Part shown: positions 25,701 to 35,574 of the stretch, piece after piece
How the letters are laid out: every line of letters begins with the position of its first letter
Position numbering within the stretch: position 1 is the first letter of the stretch
Assembly: GCA_021292105.1 (NCBI GenBank)
Contig: CM037864.1
Span: 8,546,635-8,610,634, forward strand
Direction of reading: 5' to 3'
DNA from: Anadara kagoshimensis
Lineage: Eukaryota; Mollusca; Bivalvia; Arcoida; Arcidae
Length of the DNA: 64,000 nucleotides
Notes under the pieces: generated by a model
What the model was told of the DNA's origin: nothing
The model's database searches: none
What the model saw: only the letters and a program-made list of their open reading frames with translations
Program-made: the position numbers and the translations under genes

Positions 25701-26726
25701 CAAAATTTGTGAAAAAATATTCCATTTAAAGCATTTTTTCTCAAAAAAATTACCGAAAATAGGTTAGTTTTGAAAGAACCAAAAATTGGTAGCCAGAAAT
25801 GGAAACATAATAAATTCTTTTTATGAATATCAAGTACATTAAATCTATAGTTTTAATATGATATAAATGGTTGTATAACAAGCCCTGACATGGAGACAAG
25901 AGCAGCTGGAAAGCCATGAGCTGAGCTGAAGATTTCCCAGAATCATGTACATTGAAAAGGTGTTGTTGCTGCCCTTTGTTCACTAGGGAAATGACTTGGG
26001 GACTGTTATACTTATCATATGATATGAGTGGCTGTATAACAAGCCCTGGTAAGGAAGTAAGCTGAAGATTTCCCAGAATCATGTACATTGGAAAGGTGTT
26101 GTTACAGCTCTTTGTTCAACACTGAATTCAGAGGAATAAGCAAGTATGTCTAACATGACAAACTGTTGTCTTCCTAATCTTCCTTTGTGTCACCAAAAGG
26201 ACATTTATTTTGTACCGCAGTGTCCATTTTAGAAGGGACCATGAGGCCACTGGTTCCTTATTTTGTCAAATGGTCCCACTGTTATTAGTGGGTGATATTT
26301 AATGTACCGTAACATGAATGCAAAAATATTGATCATGTTATGGTGCTTTAGAAGATTTTTTTTTGAAAATGGTCCCATCTAAAAAATCTTAGAATGAATA
26401 CTGAGCTTAGCTGAAGAAGATCTCCCAAAATTGTGTCCATTGGAGAAGTGTTGTTTTGACCTTTTTTTCTCCAGAGGAATAAGCAATCATGTATAACAGG
26501 AAAACATTTTGTTTTCCTCATTTTCTTTTCTGTCACCACAAAAAAAAATTTCATTTTGTACTCACCTCAGAAATGGTTTTGAAACAACCCCTTGCATCTG
26601 TTTGACACCCTGTGTTTCACATACCCATATACTCAGGTCTACAGCAAGTGTTTGGCCTTTCAGTGAAGTCAAGGGTCTATGTTGTTGCACAGGTGACAAA
26701 ATTTGCCAAAGATTAGTGACACCCAT
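13436..26726 (-). CDS. GEN1: Holliday-junction resolvase / flap endonuclease GEN1
   Basis: Coding exons on the minus strand, in order: 26566-26726, 25284-25491, 24799-24888, 23289-23375, 22635-22819, 21643-21745, 21040-21123, 20202-20338, 19396-19457, 18004-18124, 13436-16770. The N-terminal XPG domain starts MGVTNLWQILSPVQQHRP with D30 and E75; the internal XPG domain has GEAEAM (E141, E143), NDGDAFLYG (D162, D164) and GCDYLPKGVPGVG (D215, helix-hairpin-helix). A chromodomain follows (about residues 350-412, including FEIEWNKPG). GEN1 symmetrically cuts Holliday junctions left after homologous recombination. The start is chosen by family match; an acceptor (TTTTTTTAG) two bases upstream of the ATG implies a separate 5' UTR exon. 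The total is about 1520 residues against about 910 in human, the excess being C-terminal. Phases agree at every junction except exon 10 to 11, where the frame is off by one. Confidence 0.93.
13850..13995 (-). repeat. GEN1: In-frame DDIT-type repeat in GEN1 C-terminus
   Basis: TGATGTCAT occurs about five times at 17-35 bp spacing on the plus strand, encoding DDITA, DDIIA, NDITA, DDITT and DDITN on the minus strand. It is a young coding minisatellite in the disordered tail. Confidence 0.75.
17456..17978. mobile_element. Foldback element, TACAGTAAAACGTTG family
   Basis: Tips TACAGTAAAACGTTG and AACAAGGTTTTACTGTA. Inside, 17781-17925 forms a long hairpin: AGAAATAAGGTAAATT and AATTGCCTTATTTCTT arms, with AGTATAATGGGCT / AGCCCATTATACT nested. 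It lies in the last GEN1 intron. Confidence 0.7.
19010..19190 (-). repeat. Dispersed repeat, reverse copy
   Basis: CATGTGAAGTTTTATGACAG and then GAGATATGGCC and TTTTACATGGACAGACAG are the reverse complement of the unit tandemly repeated at 54770-54965. It lies in the intron between GEN1 coding exons 9 and 10. Confidence 0.6.
21925..22280. repeat. 50-bp minisatellite in a GEN1 intron
   Basis: Seven near-identical 50-bp units start with ATAGTC at 21925, 21975, 22025, 22075, 22125, 22175 and 22225. Units differ at two alternating positions (TCTTGAAG or TCTGGAAG; GATGTATGG or GATGGATGG), which suggests recent unequal exchange. Confidence 0.9.
22885..23100 (-). mobile_element. SINE tail fragment (family B), reverse orientation
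   Basis: TTTTTTATGTCCCAATTAAG and TATTGAGACATCACCAGCTT match the reverse complement of the family B tail. The head is absent. Confidence 0.55.
24025..24237. mobile_element. MITE, TACTGTAAATG family
   Basis: Starts TACTGTAAATGCAC and ends TATATTTACAGTA; the interior GGGGTGTAATATTCAC resembles the neighbouring element at 24511-24743. Confidence 0.6.
24314..24488. repeat. Long imperfect inverted repeat
   Basis: TTTGTGAAATTTTCATCAGT with AAAATATG and ACCTGAAGAT on the left pairs with ATCTTCAG, CATATTTT and ACTGATGCAAATTTCACAAA on the right. It sits between two MITEs in a GEN1 intron and may itself be a foldback element. Confidence 0.7.
24511..24743. mobile_element. MITE, TACTGTAAAGGGG family
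   Basis: TACTGTAAAGGGG at the left and CCCCCTTTACAGTA at the right; internal blocks CGTGTGGGTAAAATTTT and AAAATTTTACCCACACG are also inverted. Confidence 0.8.
25080..25220 (-). mobile_element. SINE family A, truncated reverse copy
   Basis: CACTCAGGGTGACTTTAAGG and GCTAGCTCACCGAGTCAGTA are the reverse complement of the family A bodies at 1344 and 41483. The tRNA-like head is missing. Confidence 0.7.
25858..26120. repeat. Tandem duplication of about 163 bp in GEN1 intron 1
   Basis: GTATAACAAGCCCTG occurs near 25871 and 26034, each followed by GATTTCCCAGAATCATGTAC and AAAGGTGTTGTT. A more diverged third relative is near 26395-26470. Confidence 0.7.
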
Positions 26727-26728
26727 TT

Positions 26729-28199
26729 CTAAAAAAAGAGAAAGGTAAAAAGTATCAACAATTTTAAACAAGTTGTCTCCAGAATATATTTTAGACTTGT
26801 TAAAACTTTATATAAATTAAGCAAAGTTACCCAGAGCCAAAACTACTATTGTAGGTATAGGCCTTTTTTTCAATGAGGGCATCCAGATATGAGTATGTTT
26901 AGCTTTTCTATATTGTCCCAATTTCCACTTTGAAATAGCTTTTTTAAATTTATGTTTATTTTAATTTACAATATTGTAGTTCAACACAGTGTTCTTGTTC
27001 TTATATTATTATGTTGTTGATTTAAGTAATGGTGTTTAACATCCCAGTCAAGAATATTTCACTTATAACGAGACATTGCCAGCTATAGGCGAAGGTGCAG
27101 AAATTTTGCCCGTGCATTGCACTGATGGCATTATACAGCAGGGTTTTTTAGCGTGCCATGCCCACTGTGACACAGGACCTTGTTTATTTTAAGTTCCCAT
27201 CCGAAAGAACTGCATGTTTTTGTATGTTTTTAATGTTGTCTGACAAAATGTCTGTAAGCACACATTTTATAGTTACAGTTAAATAATAATATAAGTTTGT
27301 TAAATACAAGCTCTACATAGCTGGTTTTATATCTGTACAAACAAAAGACTATTGTATTGTAATAACAGAACACGTTGCAGTCAAATTCAATTTTTATCAT
27401 TTAAAAATTATGAAACCTCAAATTATATCACTGTAACAGAAAGGTGAAAAAATGTAGTGGCCAAACCAAGACTCGAATGCGAGTCCTTTCCAGTACTAGC
27501 GGGAACGCCGGATAATCTACCAACTGGTCACCTAATGACACCTATTGAGCCTGATCTGCTACATTCCTTCCTTCAGTCAAATTTGATATTATAAAAGGGT
27601 TTGGTAAAAAAAATAGAGGTACATATATCAGGAATAACATAGAACATATACTTTGGTACTTTAATTAAAATATTGTTCATACAGTACAAGATTTGATTAC
27701 TTTGCCCAGAGACTCAGACATATATAACCCAGGTTTGCCATCTCACTTATCGCTATGTAGTGAAAAGTGAAATGGAAAGTAATCAAGGGACATTATAATG
27801 GAGTTTTACTGTATTACAACAATAGAATAAAGAATAAATTAAGATGTTACAAGCTATCAATTATCTATCTTCAAAATGACACTACATGGTTTTATGTTTG
27901 TTATTTATTATTATTTTATTTTAAATTAAATATGCATGCTTTTGGTATTATCCATGATAATTTCATTTTGATTGACTTTTGCTTTTTTATGATTGGATAC
28001 CTATTTCAGTGATTTGGCCTGCATCAATTACTTCATTGGAAAGGGCACCTGTTGCTATGTCAAATATACCGCCGGTCAATAATTAGAATTGGTATCCTGT
28101 CAATATTGGTATTAACCCAAGTTTTATTCGCCGTTATCATAAGCAGCTAACAGGTTCAATATGTCTGTCAGTGATATTCAAGGGACATAATTACATCAA
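26729..28199. other. GEN1 5' UTR intron and intergenic DNA
   Basis: No coding exon is seen. It includes a reverse family B SINE tail (27010-27225), a reverse tRNA-headed SINE relic (27440-27560) and a TIR-like end (about 27785-27812, ATAATGGAGTTTTACTGTAT). The GEN1 5' UTR exon should lie near the right end of this stretch or just beyond it but cannot be placed from sequence alone. Confidence 0.55.
27440..27560 (-). mobile_element. tRNA-headed SINE relic, reverse orientation
   Basis: On the minus strand, GGTGACCAGTTGGTAGATTA and GACTCGCATTCGAGTCTTGG form A-box and B-box-like segments, similar in layout to 32590-32760. Confidence 0.5.
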
Positions 28200-28319
28200 C
28201 AATAGCCGGGTACCTGCTTGTCACGTGATCATGCAGACGAAAGCGCCATTCCTTCCGCTTCTTCGCGCCAGATTTCAAATGGAAACATTAATGCGCATTA
28301 TTATAGCAATTAAGTAACT
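28200..28319. promoter_or_regulatory. Putative bidirectional promoter zone, GEN1 / BAZ1B
   Basis: This is the stretch with the most CpG in the gap between the two head-to-head genes. It contains a palindromic TCACGTGA E-box (core 28222-28227) and TTCGCGCC (28262-28269), which resembles an E2F site. There is no obvious TATA box. No transcript data are available, so start sites are not assigned. Confidence 0.45.
28279..28317 (+). other. Possible upstream ORF before BAZ1B
   Basis: ATG at 28279 opens a 12-codon frame (METLMRIIIAIK) ending TAA at 28315-28317, two bases before the BAZ1B ATG at 28320. It matters only if transcription starts upstream of 28279, which cannot be seen here. Confidence 0.35.
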
Positions 28320-31300
28320 ATGCCGTTGCTTGGAAAGAAAGTATTCGTCTGTACGAAGCCTCCGACAGACAAGAAATCAGACGAACCGGTTTATACAATT
28401 CCACACACCAAGGAACAGTTCATTTCGAAGAAGTATCCTTTCTTTCATTCACCTGTTCAGAATCCAATATGGCGGCCCACATAAGAGTGCAGATCCGCTA
28501 AAAATCATTGTTTTTACAGCAGTTTCAATTATACTTAGACTAATTACGTAGATTACAAACTCTTCTTTCCATTTACAATTTGACTGGTTAGTTGTTAAAG
28601 CTATCCGATTGAGATTTATTCATTAATTTTTATTCCTCAAGCCGGCATTTGTGAAGTGCTTGTGTTTGCATTTTTATGTAAATAACAAGTTCAAAGCGGT
28701 TTACACACTGGAATTGTATGTCCCATGATTTTACCAGACAACCCAGTGTAATGTATAATTTTGTCATGTACTCAAATACTACGTTTCTACATTTCATGTC
28801 TCGAAAACCTAGCCTAAAAACTAAACAAATAATCTGTAATGTACTCTGTGAAGGCATATTTTCTACACAGCATTTAGAGGCATTAAACATCCAAATATAA
28901 ATGTGACTTTTGAAGGTAATCATTGTATATATTACTATAACAAACTTCTGCCCAATATACAATTGTATGGTGACAATACAGCGTACCAGGCTTACCAATT
29001 TGACAGATATATCTGTGTTTAATGGATTTGTACCATAAAAACGGATAAACAGAAAAAATGAAAAGATCAAATTAGACTGGATTTTTGTCACCATTTTGAC
29101 AGGTTTTTTTCAATTAAAAGTACTCAAATTCGGACTTTATGCATGGAAATTGTACTAAAACCTAATGTAAAAAGTACATAATTGGCAACCTTGTGCAATA
29201 AAAGTGTACAAATCTGGACAAATAAATTTGATTGGTCAGCCTGGTGTATGGTGGTCTTGTAATAAGGACAGAGCTATGCATAGGTGACAGGATATTATCT
29301 CGGCTTTTAAGAGTGTAAAAATGTAGACCTAAAATTCATGGCTCTGATAGGCTTTTATCTGATATTGTCTGACAACATCAGTATCATTAGAAGCTGTTAG
29401 TAGCCATGGAATTCCGGATCTAGTAAAAATGGAGAAACCCTTGCTGGGGAAAGTGTTCCGACTTTAGCCAATTCACTTCATTGGGAAAGATTTCCATTTT
29501 TACCCTCCACTAAAATTTTATTATTTTTACAATCTACATATTGATTATGTCCCCTTAATTGTGTCCACTAACATCTTATTTTTTTCAAAACCAATCTAGT
29601 ATTCCTTGACAGTAAAACAGGGATTATGAAAAAAGATTAGCCTGGTATAAAGAGAAGATTTGGATATGTCAGTGTACTGGCCATATCAATCTGACTCATG
29701 AAGAAGCATGGAATTCTGAAAAAAATATAAAGAAAACTTTAAAGTCCCAGTTCCCAACTTATTGTGAGAAAGATGTATTGGAAATTGTTCACCATAGTAA
29801 GTCTTTACAATGTATGCATTTTGTGTGGCTTGTGTGTGGTATTGGGTAAATGATTAGTAAAAGTAGACGTAATGAACCTGTTACTTTTGTTGGTTGCTGC
29901 ATTATGTTGAAATCAACGGTACTGTTCTTTAACCATAACAACGTTGATCAAAAGATTTAATAGTTGCGTAGTAGCAGAAAATAGACAAATTTTGAGCCAA
30001 AGTAACTTATGAAGCTGAATTAATTACCATAACTGGAAGAGAGTCATAAAAATTTCAAAGGAATAACAGAATGTATCTGTGCAGTACTGCCAGTAGTGCC
30101 AGCATTCAACAAGTGTTAATAGGCATAATATCAATTACAGTTGCTTTCTTTAATGAAGAAAAATGAACATTGGATATCCATAAATTCATTGCCTGGATTT
30201 CTTACAGTTCACTGATCTTATTTAATATAGTTATTTTTTAGCTCACCTGAGCCAAAGGCTCAGATGAGCTATTGCAATCTATCACCGTCCGTCGTGCGTT
30301 GTCCGTCGTGCGTCGTCCGTCGTGTGTAAACTTTACATTTTAATCTTCTTCTCCAAAACTACTGGGCCATATTTGATGAAACTTAGTGATTATCATGCCT
30401 GGGTAGCAGCCTTTCAAAATTGTGTTCGGGGTTTGGCCACGCCCAACAAGATGGCTGCTGTTACTAAAAATAGCAAAAAGACAAAAAAATCTTCTTCTCT
30501 GAAACCAAAAGGTGCAGGCAAATTTTGATTGGATATTTGGATTCAGCATACCTGGGAACATTAAAATTGTGTTTTTCATGAAAATTAGACGAAAAATAGG
30601 TTACGCGTTTTTTGCGTAAAATTACGTAATTTTTAAAATGAGACATTTATTGTTATAACTTCATAACGGCTGAAGATAATTGTATGGAGTTTTCACTGTT
30701 GATCTTGTCTTGCAATTTTCTTCCAATTGATGTCAAGGTCGAAGGTCAAGGTCATGTCCCAGTTTTTGACCTTTGATAAAAAATGCTATTTTTTTAACAT
30801 TTCTCGTGAAAATGGCGAAGGATTTTCAGTTATTTGTAGGTATTAACATGACGATCATTTTGATACATAGATCAGGGTCATGGGTTCAAAGGTCAAGGTC
30901 ACAGATGTCCAAGAATACCAAAATAGTTAATTATCTCAAAAACTATAAACTTTTTGTATAGGCATGTATATTGGAATATTGTAGGTATTGGCCTAACGAT
31001 AATTTTGATATATAGATAAAGGTCATAGGTTCAAAGGTCAAGGTCATAGATGCGAACGAATACTTAAATGGTTAATTATCTCAAAAACTATAAACTTTTT
31101 GTATAGGCATGTATATTGGAATATTGTAGGAATTGGCCTAATGATGATTTTGATATATGAATGAAGGTCATAGGTTCAAAGGTCAAGGTCATAGAATTGA
31201 ACGAATACTTAAATGGTTAATTATCTCAAAAACTATAAACTTTTTGTATAGGCATGTATATTGGAATATTGTAGGTATTGGTCTAACGATCATTTTGATA

Positions 31301-34300
31301 TATGAATGAAGGTCATAGGTTCAAAGGTCAAGGTCATAGCTGCGAACGAATATTTAAATGGTTAATTATCTCAAAAACTATAAACTTTTTGTATAGGCAT
31401 GTATATTAGAATATTGTAGGCATTTGCACAACAATCATTTTGATATATGAATGAAGGTCATAGGTTCAAAGGTCAAGGTCATAGATGCAAACTAATACTT
31501 AAATGGTTAATTATCTCAGAAACTATAAACTTTTTGTATAGGCATGTATATTAGAATATTGTAGGTATTGGCCTATCAATCATTTTGATATATGAATGAA
31601 GGTCATAGGTTCAAAGGTCAAGGTCATAGATGCAAATGAATACTTAAAAGGTTAATTATCTCAAAAACTATAAACTTTTTGTATAGGCATGTATATTGGA
31701 ATAAGGTATGTATTGGCCTAACGATCATTTTGATATATGAATGAAGGTCATAGGTTCAAAGGTCAAGGTTATAGATGCAAACGAATACTTAAATGGTTAA
31801 TTATCTCAAAAACTATAAACTTTTTGTATAGGCATGTATATTGGAATAAGGTACGTATTGGCCTAACGATCATTTTGATATATGAATGAAGTTCAAAGGT
31901 CAAGGTCATAGACGCGAACGAATACTTAAATGGTTAATTATCTCAAAAACTATAAACTTTTTGTATAGGCATGTACATTGGAATATTGTAGGCATTTGAA
32001 CAACAATCATTTTGATATATGAATGAAGGTCATAGGTTTAAAGGTCAAGGTCATAGATGCAAACGAATACTTAAATGGTTAATTATCTCAAAAACTATAA
32101 ACTCTTTGTATAGGCATGTATATTGGAATACTGTAGGTATTGGCCATTTTAATATACAGATGTTTTAGCTGTTTATAAATAATATATTGTAGCTAGCCTT
32201 TAAATATGTTATATATAGCATACTTATATAATAATTATTATAATTAATTTGCAAAAATACTTGCATATTATTGGCCCTTACTGCTGAAAATTTTGATATT
32301 CTCTTTTATTAATGTCATTGACCATTGAACCTCTGCATAAGATATGTACTCTTCTTCAGGTGAGCGTTAAGGCCCATGGGCCTCTTGTTTTTATAGTTAT
32401 AGTTATTGGTAAAAGTTAAATGTTATTTTTCCCTTTGTAGGTACTGTTCCATTAGATGCTCTTGTAGATCAAGCTTGGCTCAAACTTCAACAGGTGTTGT
32501 CTGTAGGTGAAAAGGTCAGCCTAAAGGTCAAATCGGGCGGTAAAGTGTAAGTAAACTATCGTAACTGTGGTGGGCTGGACTAGAGTGGTGGCCCATTAGC
32601 TCAATCGGTAGAGCATCCCGCTAGTATTGGGAAGGTCAGGGTTCAAGTCCCACAATTTTTCCCTTCCCTGTTCAACCCTGGGAAGTGGCTGACCAACAGG
32701 GTGGAATCTGGTGGTTTAGATTCAAGAGAGTTGAATACAAAAGAGAGGAAGGAATAGTGGGTGTGACTCAATTTGGGCTGATTAGCTCAATTGGTAGTGT
32801 CACACAAGTATTTGGATTGTCTTTGGGGGGGGGGGGGGGTTGAGTCCTGGTTTTGCCACTGCATTTTTTCTCTTTCCTTTTACAGTTACCTAACATATAT
32901 AGCTCTTCAAAAAACTCCTTCCTGTGATTTATTCTTACTCGTGTAAAGAGATCAAATATCCAACTTGATGATTATCCAAATGAAACCTGTCCACAACCTA
33001 CTGTTTATACCAGGTTTAATTATACATTTACATTTGTTTTTATATGCTTATAACCATATGACACTATTTCAGTGGCTTAAAGTGTGTTTATTTTCTCTAT
33101 CAATTAGGATTGGTGGTGCCATAACAAAAGTTGACCCAGCTGGTGTTGAGGTAAATATCATGTTAATAATGAACTGTTGAATTAAGCCTCAGAATAGAAT
33201 AATCAACTGGGCACTATCAAGAGTATCGGATAGATAGCCACTTGTAGGAGATCTGTTTTAATACAAAATCGTCAATGTTAATTAATTAGTGCTATAGGAT
33301 TTTTCATTATCTCGAGACAAGTGAATAATTGAAACCATGTGAATTTAAAATGCATGTGAGCTATTTCTTTTTTCTATATTACTTGTATAATTATACTCCC
33401 GCTTCAAGAAGAGGGGAATACTGGTTTACCCCTGTTTTTGTATGGAATTTTGAAATCTCTTGTACACAAACATTTGGTCTTGCAACAAATGCTTTTAAGA
33501 ACTGGCCCAGGAATGAAGAATTCAAATTATTAAAACATTTATGTTGATGTTGTTAAAAAGTCTTTTGTTATTATTTTTTCCTACAGGCAAACCCAACAAG
33601 TAACTGCAGTTCCCCATCTAGTGACAAAGAAAATTGTTCCAGTGAAGGAAATTCACCAAAAAAATGGGTTCCCCCAAAGGTGAGGAGAATAAGATAACCT
33701 AGAGTTAAATATTTGAAAGAAGCAACAGTCATTCAAAATACAATTTTAATTTGAATATAACCAAAATTTACAATTATTAGTCGCCTGTCTAATACCTGTA
33801 TAATAAATGAACTCTTGGATAAGATTGAAGGCAAGAAAACTTGTTTTAACATTCTATATTCAGTCTCCAGTGTTTTGTAGGTAGAGTGGCATGGTGTATT
33901 GGATTGTTAACACAATAAATATTTTTCACTTGTATAAGAAGGTCAGCTCTTGATGGTGGAGCTAATCAGAGCATCTATTGAAAACCACCAACTTCGGCAC
34001 ACACAATTTTATCTGCAGGAGTGGGATGTGGTTACGTGGTTAAATACATGTTCATGCTACTTTTCAGTGTTCATTCTATGATTTTCCAAAGAGGACCATG
34101 TTAAAAAACTTTCCTCTAAAACATCATTACACTTAAACATTTTTGCATTCATGTACTGTTCCACAAAGGCCTTAACAATCAGGGCCATTTGGCAAAATAA
34201 AGGAACCGTGACCCCTTCTAGAATGAACATTGCATATATATATTGCATCATTTTATTCTTTCAGCATGTCATTGACATATGTGTACAATGTATATACAGT

Positions 34301-35507
34301 CCAGACTGCCTAAAAGGCCACCTCTTAGTCTTTATAAGGGCCACCTGCTGATAAGGCCAGTAGAATTGTAACCAAATTGCTCTTTATTCATATTATTTGA
34401 ACCTGTATATAAAGGCCACTTTTACTTGTTTCATTGGGTGGCCTTTATAGACAGGTTTGACTGTATGTATATTTAATCATAATTAATTTTTTCAGCTGTT
34501 ACCATATAAGTACAGTGTACAGTTAGAAGGTGGAGATAAAATCATAAATGCAATACCGGCAGAGGATTTGTTGTAAGTCATTTCTATTCAACTTTTATTT
34601 CACTTGTAAAGGGGAGATAACTTATGAATGCTGTTTTTTGGGGGTTTTTTTCATGAAAGGTTAGCTACCTGTAGATCACTTTAAATCTTCAGACTTAGCA
34701 GTGTTGTATAATGGATGTTGTAATAATGTGAAGAATTTTAGGATTCTACATGTATTTGTTGTTAATTTATAATTATTATAGATTTATAGTTTTGTACACA
34801 CTAATGTTTGTTCTTGTGATGTAAATTCCCTTTATTATACAGGGGTAAAAATTGCACCAGAAATACTAGTAGACGCCATGCCATGGCAACTAAAATTTGA
34901 TTTTGCAACCATTACTTTGCCAAGGCTAAGGCTGCAAAATTGACTGACTTTGGCCATTTCTAGTTTATAAGAAAATGGTTGTCCACAGATAGATTAAATT
35001 AAACTTTATGGCATGGCTAAAATTAAATTTGTTTAGCAACTAAAGTTTTGGATTTGCATCTGAAAATTTTTGATAAGTGGCTCCTAGATTTAAAAAGTCA
35101 CTTTGAGTCTGATATATGATATGAAAATCATGCTTGTTGTTCTACTCTTTATTGTTATATTTTTAAATCTTTTTCTATAGGAGAAATGATAAACCCCCAT
35201 CTAAAGATTTGGTGAGATATTTTATCAGAGCAAATGCATTAAGAACAGGAGCCACAACTCCATGGATAGTAGAAGATCACTTAGTTAAGAAATACTCCAT
35301 TCCAAGAAAATTTGCAGACTTTTTACTGTCGCCTGTGAAGGTATGTACATGTATATTATGTTCTTGTTCATTATATGTGGGAAAAATAGCTCTCGTGTTC
35401 AAAGTACAGCATTTATGATGTCATTCTGTCTGTGCGGCTTTCAATGTCTGCTGTTATTTTTCCATGTACATGCAGAAAATTTCTGAAAATGAATCTCCTC
35501 TCTCACG

Positions 35508-35574
<67 letters not shown>

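Larger units (their letters stand above)
28320..33150 (+). other. BAZ1B: WAC domain coding exons of BAZ1B
   Basis: Exons 1-4 encode the WAC module: YTIPHTKEQF, DYEKRLAWYKEKIWICQCTG, LTHEEAWNSEK, FPTYCEKDVLEIVHHS, ALVDQAW. In vertebrate WSTF this region binds DNA and belongs to the atypical kinase acting on Tyr142 of H2A.X. Conservation is highest around the IW.C..TG and LTHEEAW blocks. Two introns here are large and carry a satellite element (30239-32387) and SINEs. Confidence 0.85.

Noticed and set aside
28630..29094. A 154-residue open frame on the minus strand in BAZ1B intron 1
   Set aside because: No domain, no coding-like composition and no splice context; AT-rich chance frame.
30830..32150. 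A CRISPR-like array of regularly spaced repeats
   Set aside because: Units are contiguous 145-bp tandem copies without unique spacers, in eukaryotic DNA with spliced genes.
32590..32665. A functional tRNA-Thr-like gene
   Set aside because: A-box, anticodon-arm and B-box-like parts are present but the acceptor stem does not pair and it runs into SINE sequence; other tRNA-like heads in the window behave the same way.
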